From the NCBI GenBank assembly GCA_003506435.1, contig DOAQ01000014.1, forward strand, positions 1-64,000: DNA of 64,000 nucleotides. Direction: 5' to 3'. Positions 52,201 through 60,661 of the stretch are shown here, piece by piece. Both the position numbers and the translations under genes were made by a program. Origin of the DNA: Prolixibacteraceae bacterium (GTDB lineage Bacteria > Bacteroidota > Bacteroidia > Bacteroidales > Prolixibacteraceae). A model generated the notes under the pieces. It saw only the letters and a list, made by a program, of their open reading frames with translations. It had not been told where the DNA came from and searched no databases. Within the stretch, counting starts at the first letter, position 1. Each line of letters opens with the position of its first letter.

Positions 52201-52583
52201 GTTTAATCCGTGACCAGGGAATCATGCCTTTCCTGATGGGCGGTACTGTTCAGGAACAACATAAAGACCGATGGACTCCGGAAAATCAGGATGCCTCTTT
52301 CCCTCGTTTTGCCTTTAATGAAACAAACAATGAACAGACCTCCAGTTTCTGGATGCGGAATGCTGCCTACATGCGCCTGAAAAATTTGCAAGTGGGCTAT
52401 TCTCTTCCGCAATCTGTAATCCGAAAAATAAAGGCACAACAATTTCGTGTTTATTTAAGCGGTCAGAATTTGCTAACCATTGATAATTTCTGGGATGGCT
52501 ATGATGTGGAAGCCCCGGTTGGCAATGGCGGCTATTATCCGCAAGTAAAAACATACAGTATCGGAATCGATGTTAAATTCTAA
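49254..52583 (+). CDS. SusC family TonB-dependent transporter with STN domain (PUL3)
   Basis: A 1109-aa outer-membrane transporter. The signal peptide is at about 23-46; the STN domain at about 50-120 (EMKGWTIREVFQQIERESRF); a regulatory-like domain at about 135-210 (GKITDQDNLPLPGVSVFVKG); the plug begins with LEEVVAVGYGVQKKVNLTGA; the barrel ends SIGIDVKF. It pairs with SusD3 encoded 11 bp downstream. Substrate is unknown because no CAZyme follows; the next genes are FAD oxidoreductases and a CstA permease. Confidence 0.96.
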   Translation: MKKNVRSRSFAIGRSLKKLVLIMKLTTILTLVFTCSLYASVYSQGTRISQEMKGWTIREVFQQIERESRFRFFYNDDLKEIDRKVEFSTKDSNVEKILEQLFSGSDVSYEIMENNLIALKLKSGYINSGQQPRTSVKGKITDQDNLPLPGVSVFVKGTTQGMITDVNGNYQLSGIPSDAVLVFSFIGMKTVELPVSGKTVIDIRMEQENIGLEEVVAVGYGVQKKVNLTGAITSLNGEELARKQYAQTSMVLQGIAPGVVVTQRNGQPGKDGGTISIRGKTTLGNSNPLVLVDGIEMGINNIDPTMIESVSILKDAASSSIYGSRAANGVILVTTKRAQKDRLSVSYNGYAGFQSPTDLPDMVGAIDHMLLTNEAYVNVGKSPLYSENYIQEYKDYMATNPDKYPDTDWYDELLSESGLMQSHFLTLNGGTEKVRVLASLGYLDQKGIMPNTDFKRYSMRFNTDLFLTKSFSAQFDAHIKQAYLTEPSRGTSEAIHWAGRIPANQGGVLSNGLWGEGWNGDNPVAFTNDGGLHTEEAPSFTLNMVLKYQPFDWLSMNLSYSPNYWQSNNSTFVKAIQTYRWDGSASYMAPQKSTLNTDHNRNLSNNLRSTITLDKKLGEHDFTLLLGYQQEDYRNDGLKGYRETFPFPDYPVLNSGGEENQKAYGWASEWALQSFFGRLNYNYKERYLVEGNFRYDGSSRFVKGRKWGLFPSFSAGWRISEEEFFSSIKPVVTNMKIRASWGQLGNQDIGTYPFSSDVNLGLKYVFNKQVISGAGITDLANTEISWETTTATNVGLDVTLFNHLNLVAEYYYKVTDDILLALDIPRIIGMNAPDQNAGKVENRGWDLGLNYSNWERAFKYEIGFNISDVKNKVLDLKGVNKTGTTVNHEGYPMYSIYGLEADGLISEDDFDDQGTYLHAKQYGTIAPGDIKYIDQNNDSIINSNDYKIIGETIPRFTFGFNFNAKYKNFDFGLFLQGVGKADGLIRDQGIMPFLMGGTVQEQHKDRWTPENQDASFPRFAFNETNNEQTSSFWMRNAAYMRLKNLQVGYSLPQSVIRKIKAQQFRVYLSGQNLLTIDNFWDGYDVEAPVGNGGYYPQVKTYSIGIDVKF

Positions 52584-52594
52584 AAATCAATCTC

Positions 52595-54286
52595 ATGAAA
52601 TCAAATATAATCAGATCATTCACTATTATTTTACTGATTTTCACATCAGTATCCTGCGACGATTATCTTGAAAAGTTCCCGCTCAACAATCCGTCTGATG
52701 CGACCTTCCTCACCAACGAAACGGAACTGAACATGGCCATTGCCGGGTGTTATAACGGCTTGTGGCTGAAAATTCAGGAGATGCCCTTCCATCTTGTTTT
52801 TGATGCTGTTACTGATATTGGTTGGGACCGCAACGGTTCTGCCTTGCAGGCAATCGGCAGAGGCTCAACCGATTCGCGAAATAGTGATGGGCTCACATTT
52901 TGGACCGGTATGTACCAGGGAATAGCAAAATGTAATTATGTTTTAGCTAATATGAGCCGCGGAGAAGACAAAATCCCGGCAGCGACCTTTGCGCAGGCAA
53001 GAGCTGAAGCACGTTTCCTGAGAGCGCTTTATTATCATTACCTGATTGAAATTTTTGGCGGGGTTCCGCTGGTAACCAGTCCGCTTGCACTTTCTGAAGC
53101 ACAAATTCCCCGTACTTCAAAAGAAGATGTGGTTGATTTTATATTGGAAGAACTTGATCAATGTGCCGCCGATCTACCACAAGCCAATAAACCAACTTTA
53201 GGGCGTGCAACAAAAGGCGCTGCGTGGGCACTCAAGTCAAGGGTCGCCCTATATAACCAACGATGGGACGAAGCAATTTCGGCTGCCCAAAAGGTAATGG
53301 CTTTGGAAGGTACAGAATACCTTCTGAATTCAAGCTATATGGATCTTTTTCAATATGCAGGACAAGGATCGAAAGAGATTATTTTTTCAGTGCAATATCT
53401 GAAAGGAACAAATATGCACGCTATGTTCCGGCTCTTCGGATCAAGAAATGCAAAAGCCCACACCAACAAAAAACCGGCATACCAACTGGCCGACACCTGG
53501 GAATGTACCGATGGTAAACAGATCGACGAATCGCCCCTGTTCGACCCCAAAAATCCCTATAAAAACCGCGACCCCCGATTGGCCTATACATTGGCCGTAT
53601 CTGGTTCATTATTTCTGGGATTTCAGTTTGAAACGCACGGAGACAGCATAAAATGCTGGGATTACAACCAGAGTCCTGCCAAACGGATAGGAAACCTGGA
53701 AGCGACACATGCTTATGCTACTTTTACCGGAATTTGCTGGCGAAAATATGCCGACAACCTTGATCGTCTTGCTGTTAATGAAAGCGACCTGAACACGATC
53801 ATCATCCGGTATGCTGAAGTTTTGCTGAACTATGCTGAAGCCAAAATTGAAGCCGGAAAAATTGATCAGTCAGTTTTGGATGCAATTAATAAAGTACGAC
53901 AACGTGCTTCGGTAAATATGCCCCTTATTACTACAACCAACGCCGAAGAATTGCGCTTTGCAGTCCGCCGTGAACGGAAATATGAATTATCAGGCGAAGG
54001 ATTACGTCTTTTCGATATTAGAAGATGGAAACTAGCAGAAGAAGTTATGAATTTACCCGTACTGGGTCGTATGAAAAAATCATATCCTGCAATTCCTCCT
54101 GTTGTCGATAAGTGGGGGACCTCCCATTATGAGAAGATTCCGATTGCACAACAAGGAGAATCTTCTGATTTTAAGATGCGTGTTGTTGAACTCCGCTCAT
54201 TCGATAAAAACCGCGATTATTTGTGGCCAATCCCATATATTGAAATAGATACAAATCCGGTAATGGAACAAAATCCAGGGTATTAA
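52595..54286 (+). CDS. SusD family outer-membrane binding lipoprotein (PUL3)
   Basis: A 563-aa lipoprotein with lipobox FTSVSC (cysteine at about 21), then DDYLEKFPLNNPSDATFLTNE, the SusD start. The helical core has AQARAEARFLRALYYHYLIEIF and the C-terminus YLWPIPYIEIDTNPVMEQNPGY. It captures substrate at the surface for SusC3. A strong hairpin lies right after it, before the oxidoreductase gene. Confidence 0.95.
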   Translation: MKSNIIRSFTIILLIFTSVSCDDYLEKFPLNNPSDATFLTNETELNMAIAGCYNGLWLKIQEMPFHLVFDAVTDIGWDRNGSALQAIGRGSTDSRNSDGLTFWTGMYQGIAKCNYVLANMSRGEDKIPAATFAQARAEARFLRALYYHYLIEIFGGVPLVTSPLALSEAQIPRTSKEDVVDFILEELDQCAADLPQANKPTLGRATKGAAWALKSRVALYNQRWDEAISAAQKVMALEGTEYLLNSSYMDLFQYAGQGSKEIIFSVQYLKGTNMHAMFRLFGSRNAKAHTNKKPAYQLADTWECTDGKQIDESPLFDPKNPYKNRDPRLAYTLAVSGSLFLGFQFETHGDSIKCWDYNQSPAKRIGNLEATHAYATFTGICWRKYADNLDRLAVNESDLNTIIIRYAEVLLNYAEAKIEAGKIDQSVLDAINKVRQRASVNMPLITTTNAEELRFAVRRERKYELSGEGLRLFDIRRWKLAEEVMNLPVLGRMKKSYPAIPPVVDKWGTSHYEKIPIAQQGESSDFKMRVVELRSFDKNRDYLWPIPYIEIDTNPVMEQNPGY

Positions 54287-54295
54287 AAAAACTTC

Positions 54296-54330
54296 GGTAG
54301 TCCGGAAATTATAAATCCGGACTACCTTTT
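54296..54330 (+). terminator. hairpin terminator after susD3
   Basis: Perfect 11-bp stem GGTAGTCCGGA/TCCGGACTACC with loop AATTATAAA, followed by TTTT. It would reduce read-through from susCD into the oxidoreductase and cstA genes. Confidence 0.75.
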
Positions 54331-54369
54331 AACAGATCAATTATACATTCATTATCCAGCTAAACTATC

Positions 54370-56055
54370 ATGAAAGGAAACACCAATTTAATTCATCTTT
54401 TTTTTGCTTCTCTGATTTTATTTTCCTGTACGCCAAAGTCTAAACAACAATTAATCTCAAATAATCCGGATTCTCAATTTCAACACGCCGATATCATTAT
54501 CTACGGCGGAACTTCTGCGGCAATAACCGCTGCTGTTGAGGCAGTTCAATCTGGGAAAACCGTATTGGTTGTTTCGCCCGATAAATACCTGGGCGGGCTT
54601 TCATCCGGCGGGCTGGGATATACCGACACCGGAAACAAAGCTGCCATCGGTGGACTTTCACGTGAGTTTTATCATCGGGTCTGGCTGCATTACAACAATT
54701 CTGCATCATGGGTTTGGCAAAAACAATCGAAATACGGGAACAAAGGACAAGGGACAGTTGCCATGGACGGCGAAAACCGTACCATGTGGATTTTTGAACC
54801 TCATGTGGCCGAGCAGGTTTTTGAAGATTTCGTTGCCGAAAATAAAATCACGGTGTTACGTAATGAGTGGCTCGACCGCGAAAACGGAGTAGTGATAAAA
54901 GACAGAAAGATTGTTTCCATCACTACCCTTTCAGGAAAAACATTTTCAGGAAAAATGTTTATCGACGCCACTTACGAAGGCGACCTGATGGCTGCCGGTG
55001 TTTCGTATCATGTTGGCCGTGAAGCCTGTTCGGTTTATGGCGAAACCTGGAACGGAGTTCAGGCCGATGCCAAACATCATGGCCATTATTTCAAAGATCC
55101 GATTGACCCGTATAAAGCACCTGGAAAGCCTGAAAGTGGTTTGCTTTATGGCATTTCGCCTGAACCCATTACCGCAAACTGCACTGATGACAATAAAATT
55201 CAGGCATATTGTTTCCGGATGTGCATGAGCAACCACCCCGACAACCGTGTCCCATTCCCGAAGCCCGACAAGTACGATCCGGCAAAGTACGAACTGCTGG
55301 TCCGTGTTTTCAATGCCGGATGGCGTGAATGGTTTAATAAGTTCGATATCATTCCGAACAGAAAAACCGACACAAATAACCACGGTCCTTTCAGTAGTGA
55401 TTTCATCGGCATGAATTACGATTACCCGGAAGCTTCGTACGAACGAAGGAAAGAGATCATTAAAGAACACGAAAATTACCAGAAAGGCTTGCTGTACTTT
55501 GTAAGCAACGACCAGCGGGTGCCTGAAGAAATTCGTAAAAAAATGCAAAACTGGGGATTGGCAAAAGATGAGTTTACGGATAACGGCAACTGGCCGCACC
55601 AGCTTTATATCCGCGAATCGCGCCGCATGATTGGTAAATACGTGACCACCGAAAATGATGTACTGGCAAAAAGTGAAGTTCCGGAACCGGTGGGGATGGG
55701 CTCGTATGCGATGGATTCGCACAATGTACAACGCTATGTAACGTCCGATGGTTTTGTTCAAAACGAAGGCGACGTGGGAGTAGAACCACATTCTCCTTAT
55801 TCAATTTCGTACGGGTCGATTGTTCCGAAGATAGAAGAATGTACCAATCTGCTGGTCCCGGTTTGTGTGTCGTCGAGCCACATTGCGTATGGTTCGATCC
55901 GTATGGAACCGGTATATATGATTCTGGGGCAGTCGGCAGCAGTTGCCGCAGCTTTGGCTATTGATAAAAAGATTGCGTTGCAGGAAGTACCTTATACAGA
56001 TTTAAAAGAAAAACTTATTGAAAAGGGACAAAAATTATCATTGGACGAATTATAA
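54370..56055 (+). CDS. FAD-dependent oxidoreductase lipoprotein (PUL3)
   Basis: A 561-aa protein with lipobox LILFSC (cysteine at about 20). The FAD motif ADIIIYGGTSAAITAAVEAV is at about 38-57, then KYLGGLSSGGLGYTDTGN. The second FAD region is FIDATYEGDLMAAGVSYHVG and the C-terminal IRMEPVYMILGQSAAVAAAL. It belongs to the FAD_oxidored (PF12831-like) group. The Sec lipoprotein signal (not Tat) would place it in the outer membrane or periplasm, so FAD would have to bind after export. Substrate unknown. Followed by the permease 60 bp later. Confidence 0.85.
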   Translation: MKGNTNLIHLFFASLILFSCTPKSKQQLISNNPDSQFQHADIIIYGGTSAAITAAVEAVQSGKTVLVVSPDKYLGGLSSGGLGYTDTGNKAAIGGLSREFYHRVWLHYNNSASWVWQKQSKYGNKGQGTVAMDGENRTMWIFEPHVAEQVFEDFVAENKITVLRNEWLDRENGVVIKDRKIVSITTLSGKTFSGKMFIDATYEGDLMAAGVSYHVGREACSVYGETWNGVQADAKHHGHYFKDPIDPYKAPGKPESGLLYGISPEPITANCTDDNKIQAYCFRMCMSNHPDNRVPFPKPDKYDPAKYELLVRVFNAGWREWFNKFDIIPNRKTDTNNHGPFSSDFIGMNYDYPEASYERRKEIIKEHENYQKGLLYFVSNDQRVPEEIRKKMQNWGLAKDEFTDNGNWPHQLYIRESRRMIGKYVTTENDVLAKSEVPEPVGMGSYAMDSHNVQRYVTSDGFVQNEGDVGVEPHSPYSISYGSIVPKIEECTNLLVPVCVSSSHIAYGSIRMEPVYMILGQSAAVAAALAIDKKIALQEVPYTDLKEKLIEKGQKLSLDEL

Positions 56056-56115
56056 AATTCTTTTTTATAATTTAGCCCGACTAATTTTTTCAGAACTAAT
56101 AAACCTGTTTACATC

Positions 56116-57543
56116 ATGATCACTTTCTTCTCCTCATTAATCGTACTATTACTTGGCTACTTTTTTTATTCCAGATTTGTAGAACGCATCATTGGCGTCG
56201 ATCCAAACCGGCAAACTCCTGCTTACACTATGACTGATGGCATTGATTATGTGCCAATGCCCTGGTGGCGGATTTTTCTCATTCAGTTTTTGAATATAGC
56301 CGGGCTGGGCCCAATTTTCGGGGCTGTTGCCGGAGCCATGTGGGGACCGGTAGCTTTTCTCTGGATTGTTTTTGGTTGTGTATTTGCCGGGGCAACGCAC
56401 GATTTTTTTTCGGGCATGCTTTCTATCAAGCACAAAGGATTGAGCATTACCGAAATTATCGGGATTTACCTGGGAACGGGCGTTAAACAGGTAATGAGAG
56501 GATTTATCGTGATATTAATGGTCCTTGTAGGCGCAGTATTTATTATGGGTCCGGCAAAAATCCTGGCTGGAATGACACCTGATTTCTTTACCATGACATT
56601 TTGGATATGGGTGGTTTTTATTTATTATGTGCTTGCCACTATGCTGCCTATTGATAAATTGATTGGGCGCATTTACCCGATTTTTGGGTTTGCACTTCTT
56701 TTTATGGCTGTCGGTATAACCATTTCCATGTTTGTAAAAGGGTACCAAATTCCGGAACTAAATATTTCCAGTATTCATAATTACCATGTCAATAGTGATA
56801 AGTTTCCGATATTCCCAATGTTGTTTATCACCATTGCCTGTGGGGCAATTTCAGGTTTTCATGCTACTCAGTCGCCATTAATGGCCCGCTGTCTGACCAA
56901 CGAAAAATATGGACGCCGGGTATTTTACGGCGCTATGATTTCAGAAGGGATTGTGGCCCTGATCTGGGCAGCTATCGGCATGAGTTTTTATGGCGGTCCA
57001 CGGGAATTGAACGATGTAATGACGGCCAACCAGGGGAATGCTGCATTTATCGTGAATGAAATTTCAAATTCTTTACTGGGTAAGTTTGGCGGGTTTCTGG
57101 CTTTACTCGGAGTGGTTGCCGCCCCCATTACTTCGGGCGACACAGCTTTCCGGAGCGCCCGTTTGATCGTAGCCGATTTTTTAAATTACAAACAAGGGCC
57201 TATTAAAAACCGTTTGTTTGTGAGTGTGCCTCTTTTTATAACTGGCTATTTACTGACACTAATTGATTTTAGTATCATTTGGCGTTATTTTGCATGGTCG
57301 AATCAGACACTGGCAGTGATTGTTCTCTGGACCATCACGGTTTATCTTGTTCAGGAAAAGAAATTTTACTGGGTAACATTGATCCCTGCTGTATTTATGA
57401 CAGCAGTTACATCTACTTACTTGCTGTTTGCCCCTGAAGGTTTTTCTCTTTCCAAAGAGATTTCCTATTCTATGGGGGCATTGATATCAGTGCTTTCGAT
57501 ATTGGCATTTTTCATCTACAAAAGACGATATTTCGCAAGATAA
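56116..57543 (+). CDS. CstA family permease (carbon starvation protein)
   Basis: A 475-aa inner-membrane protein with about 12 to 13 helices. Near the N-terminus it has VDPNRQTPAYTMTDGIDYVPM, the CstA N-terminal motif, and FLNIAGLGPIFGAVAGAMWGP in the next helix pair. CstA/BtsT proteins carry pyruvate or peptides in E. coli; this one is shorter than E. coli CstA (about 700) and of the short clade. Between two FAD oxidoreductases in PUL3, it probably imports the product of the periplasmic steps. The substrate is inferred, not shown. Confidence 0.88.
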   Translation: MITFFSSLIVLLLGYFFYSRFVERIIGVDPNRQTPAYTMTDGIDYVPMPWWRIFLIQFLNIAGLGPIFGAVAGAMWGPVAFLWIVFGCVFAGATHDFFSGMLSIKHKGLSITEIIGIYLGTGVKQVMRGFIVILMVLVGAVFIMGPAKILAGMTPDFFTMTFWIWVVFIYYVLATMLPIDKLIGRIYPIFGFALLFMAVGITISMFVKGYQIPELNISSIHNYHVNSDKFPIFPMLFITIACGAISGFHATQSPLMARCLTNEKYGRRVFYGAMISEGIVALIWAAIGMSFYGGPRELNDVMTANQGNAAFIVNEISNSLLGKFGGFLALLGVVAAPITSGDTAFRSARLIVADFLNYKQGPIKNRLFVSVPLFITGYLLTLIDFSIIWRYFAWSNQTLAVIVLWTITVYLVQEKKFYWVTLIPAVFMTAVTSTYLLFAPEGFSLSKEISYSMGALISVLSILAFFIYKRRYFAR

Positions 57544-57557
57544 AATAACCGGCACCT

Positions 57558-60500
57558 ATGAAACGTAGAGATTTTATATACAGCTCGGCGGCTGGAACTG
57601 CATTTTTAAGTTTGGGCGGATTGCGTGCTTTTTCATCTGCCACTCCTGCCGGTCAACAATCATTTTGCTGCCAGTCGGAACGAAAATTGCCCGTTGCTTA
57701 TACTGTTGATGTTGTTATAATTGGCGGCTCAACAGCCGGAGTGGCTGCCGCTGTGAAAGCTGCCCAAAGCGGGGCAAAAGTTTTCCTGGCTGCACAGGAA
57801 CCTTATTTAGGTGAAGACATCTGTGGAACTTACCGATATTGGAGAGATGATAAAAATTATACATCAAATCTTGAAAAACTGATATTCCCGGAAGGTCTTC
57901 CAACTCCCATGCACGTGAAACACACCCTCGACCGGCAATTGATTGATAATGAAGTCGGCTACCTGTATTCCAGCTATGTAACCGATTTAATTACTGATGA
58001 AAACAACCAGTTGGCAGGAGTTGTCATTTCAAACCGATCGGGACGACAGGCAATACTGGCAAAAGTGGTAATCGATGCAACTCCTCGGGCCATGATTGCC
58101 CGCATGACCAGCGCCGCATTCCCTGTGTACCCCGCAGGGAAACAAAATTTCAAATTCACAGTCATCGGAAATAAATTGGATAGTGGGAATAATGGTTCTT
58201 TCAAGGTTCTGCCAATTCCAGTTCAGGTTAAAGATAAATCGTACCAGGCAACAGAATACAGTCTGGATATTGACATGAAAGATGGCTCGTGGGATTCGTT
58301 TGCCAAAGCAGAACAAACAGTTCGTGATCTGACATGGAATTCAGACCAGGTTGAATGCAGCGATCTGCTTTTTCAGATTCCTCCCGACCGGATGGCCGGA
58401 CAAAAAAGATGGTCGAAAGCAGAGGTTGATATTGAAAAAATAAACCTGAAAGTGTTTCAGCCCCGAAAAGTAGAACGTTTATTTGTATTGAGTGCAAATG
58501 CAGACTTGAGCAATGAAGCTGCTGAAAGACTTTCAATCCCCGGAGCGATGATCCGGATCGGAGAACGAATTGGAGAAGAGGCTGCAACGATTTCATCGCA
58601 ACTTGCATTTGCAGAGAAACCCCGTATAAAAGGTCAAAAGGTTGGCGGATTGCCGCAAGGCGACATCGGAGAATTGCTTGAAGGAATACGTCCGTCGCTG
58701 AACCAGGGATTTATTTTGGCAGAAGAAACCAGTTTACCTGTCATCGGACAGTATGATGTGGTAGTAATGGGAGGCGGAACTGCCGGAGCGCCTGCCGCTT
58801 TGGGAGCAGCCCGTCACGGAGCCTCGACACTGGTACTCGATTACATGCACGGACTGGGTGGAATCGGCACCCTCGGCATGGTTGGCCGTTATTATCATGG
58901 GTACCGCGAAGGATTTACAAACGAAGTTGACCGGGGTGTTAAAGCAATCGGAGGAAATAGCCCACGACAGAAAAAGCGGATGGATGAATGGGTGTTCGAC
59001 TGGAAAACCGAATGGTTCCGGAACGAAATACGAAAAGCAGGAGGCAACATCTGGTTTGGCGTTATTGGCTATGGTGCATATATTGAAACCGGACGGGTAA
59101 AAGGAGTGGTTGTTGCTACTCCGGTTGGCAAAGGGATCGTGCTTGCGCACACTGTGGTAGACTCTACAGGTAGCGCCGATATTGCCATTGCAGCAGGCGC
59201 TGCATATAAATATACCGATGCGGAAACTCTGGCTGTACAGGGAACCGGGTTGCCGTATAAAAAACCGGATGATTTTTATAATAACTCAGACTGGACATTC
59301 ACCAACGACTCAGATATGCTGGATATTTGGTCTACTTTCATTGTCGGAAAAGAAAAGTTTAAAGATCAATACGATATTGGCAAACTGGTACAAACCCGTG
59401 AACGACGGCGTATTGTGGGCGATTTTACCATCTCTGTACTCGATGTATATAATGGTCGAACATACCCCGACACTATTTCAATCCATCTGAGTTCCTTCGA
59501 TACGCATGGTTTTACCGTCGATCCGTATTTTGCACTGAAACCGCCAGCTCATTCCGGAGTTGATGTTAAAGCGTATGTTCCGCTTCGTTCGCTGCTTCCA
59601 AAAGGACTGGACGGAATTATCGTCACTGGTCTGGGAGCAAGCGCCCATCGCGATGCAATGCCGGTAATCCGGATGCAACCTTGCCTTCAAAATCAGGGGT
59701 ACGCAGTTGGAATTGCCGGTGCAATGGTTGCTGAAAGCAAACAATTGATCCGAAACCTGGACATAAAAAAACTTCAGCAAAAATTGGTTGCAATTGGCAG
59801 TATTACTCCTGAAGTTGTAACGCATACCGATAATTATCCTCCCTCCATTGAAACAATCCAGGATGCTGCACGGAAAGTAACCAACAACCTGGAAGGATTG
59901 GAAACAGCGCTCTGGAATCAGGAACGGGGCCTTCCTGTGCTGGCTGATTTTTACCATATTGCCCAATCGGATGATGACAAGCTGGTTTACGCCCGGATAC
60001 TTGGCATGTATGGCCAAAACGATGGTTACGAAAGCCTATTGAAAGCTGTTGAAAATCTGGATGAATGGGATGAAGGATGGAATTACCGGGGAATGGGGCA
60101 ATTCGGAATGAGCATGAGTTATATCGACAGTTTGATAATAGCGCTTGGCAATTGCAAGAAGATAGAAAGTGTACCTTCTATTATCCGGATGGCGAAAAAA
60201 CTGACGAATGAAAGTCATTTTTCGCATTTCCGTGCCGTGTCAATCGCGCTGGAAACCATTGCCGACGAAAGTGCAGCAAAAACGCTGTACGATTTGTTGC
60301 AAATGAAAGGCATAACCGGCCACGCAATGACTAATATTCAGAAAGCCATTGAAATGACACCGGACAGCGAGGTAGATACAAGCACCCGAAATAATTCATT
60401 ACGCGAACTGGTACTGGGTCGTGCATTGTTCAAATGCGGCGATTACAATGGCCTCGGGAACGGCATTCTTCAGGAATATTCGAAAGACCTGCGCGGACAT

Positions 60501-60569
60501 TACTATCGCCATGCCAGCGGGGTACTCCAACTATTCCGAAAAGACAAACAAAAGGACGTGGTGCTGTAA
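57558..60569 (+). CDS. 1003-aa tandem FAD-dependent oxidoreductase with HEAT-like C-terminus (PUL3)
   Basis: Signal MKRRDFIYSSAAGTAFLSLGG has the Tat RRDF pattern. Two FAD-binding modules follow: the first begins VVIIGGSTAGVAAAVKAAQ (about 52) and the second VVVMGGGTAGAPAALGAARHG (about 398) with YMHGLGGIGTLGMVG. The second keeps the C-terminal pattern GASAHRDAMPVIRMQPCLQNQG. The last 230 residues are helical with HEAT-like repeats. It lies 14 bp after the permease gene. Gene fusions of two FAD_oxidored modules are unusual; the first module seems more diverged. Substrate unknown. Convergent with the next gene. Confidence 0.82.
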   Translation: MKRRDFIYSSAAGTAFLSLGGLRAFSSATPAGQQSFCCQSERKLPVAYTVDVVIIGGSTAGVAAAVKAAQSGAKVFLAAQEPYLGEDICGTYRYWRDDKNYTSNLEKLIFPEGLPTPMHVKHTLDRQLIDNEVGYLYSSYVTDLITDENNQLAGVVISNRSGRQAILAKVVIDATPRAMIARMTSAAFPVYPAGKQNFKFTVIGNKLDSGNNGSFKVLPIPVQVKDKSYQATEYSLDIDMKDGSWDSFAKAEQTVRDLTWNSDQVECSDLLFQIPPDRMAGQKRWSKAEVDIEKINLKVFQPRKVERLFVLSANADLSNEAAERLSIPGAMIRIGERIGEEAATISSQLAFAEKPRIKGQKVGGLPQGDIGELLEGIRPSLNQGFILAEETSLPVIGQYDVVVMGGGTAGAPAALGAARHGASTLVLDYMHGLGGIGTLGMVGRYYHGYREGFTNEVDRGVKAIGGNSPRQKKRMDEWVFDWKTEWFRNEIRKAGGNIWFGVIGYGAYIETGRVKGVVVATPVGKGIVLAHTVVDSTGSADIAIAAGAAYKYTDAETLAVQGTGLPYKKPDDFYNNSDWTFTNDSDMLDIWSTFIVGKEKFKDQYDIGKLVQTRERRRIVGDFTISVLDVYNGRTYPDTISIHLSSFDTHGFTVDPYFALKPPAHSGVDVKAYVPLRSLLPKGLDGIIVTGLGASAHRDAMPVIRMQPCLQNQGYAVGIAGAMVAESKQLIRNLDIKKLQQKLVAIGSITPEVVTHTDNYPPSIETIQDAARKVTNNLEGLETALWNQERGLPVLADFYHIAQSDDDKLVYARILGMYGQNDGYESLLKAVENLDEWDEGWNYRGMGQFGMSMSYIDSLIIALGNCKKIESVPSIIRMAKKLTNESHFSHFRAVSIALETIADESAAKTLYDLLQMKGITGHAMTNIQKAIEMTPDSEVDTSTRNNSLRELVLGRALFKCGDYNGLGNGILQEYSKDLRGHYYRHASGVLQLFRKDKQKDVVL

Positions 60570-60574
60570 TGGCA

Positions 60575-60618
60575 AAAAAAGAAGCTGAACTATATGTATG
60601 ATAGTCAGCCTCTTTTTT
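60575..60618. terminator. bidirectional terminator
   Basis: Stem AAAAAAG.. GCTGAACTAT / ATAGTCAGC ..CTTTTTT with loop ATGTATG and a one-base bulge, flanked by A and T runs. It serves both the PUL3 end and the convergent lipoprotein gene. Confidence 0.75.
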
Positions 60619-60661
60619 GAAATTTATAAGAATTATTTACCTTATTCTTTCGAAGTATAGA

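Noticed and set aside
54946..55791. 281-aa open frame on the - strand
   Set aside because: Antisense to the FAD oxidoreductase lipoprotein, no domain signature, no promoter; shadow frame.
59478..60017. 179-aa frame on the - strand
   Set aside because: Antisense to the 1003-aa oxidoreductase; no motif.
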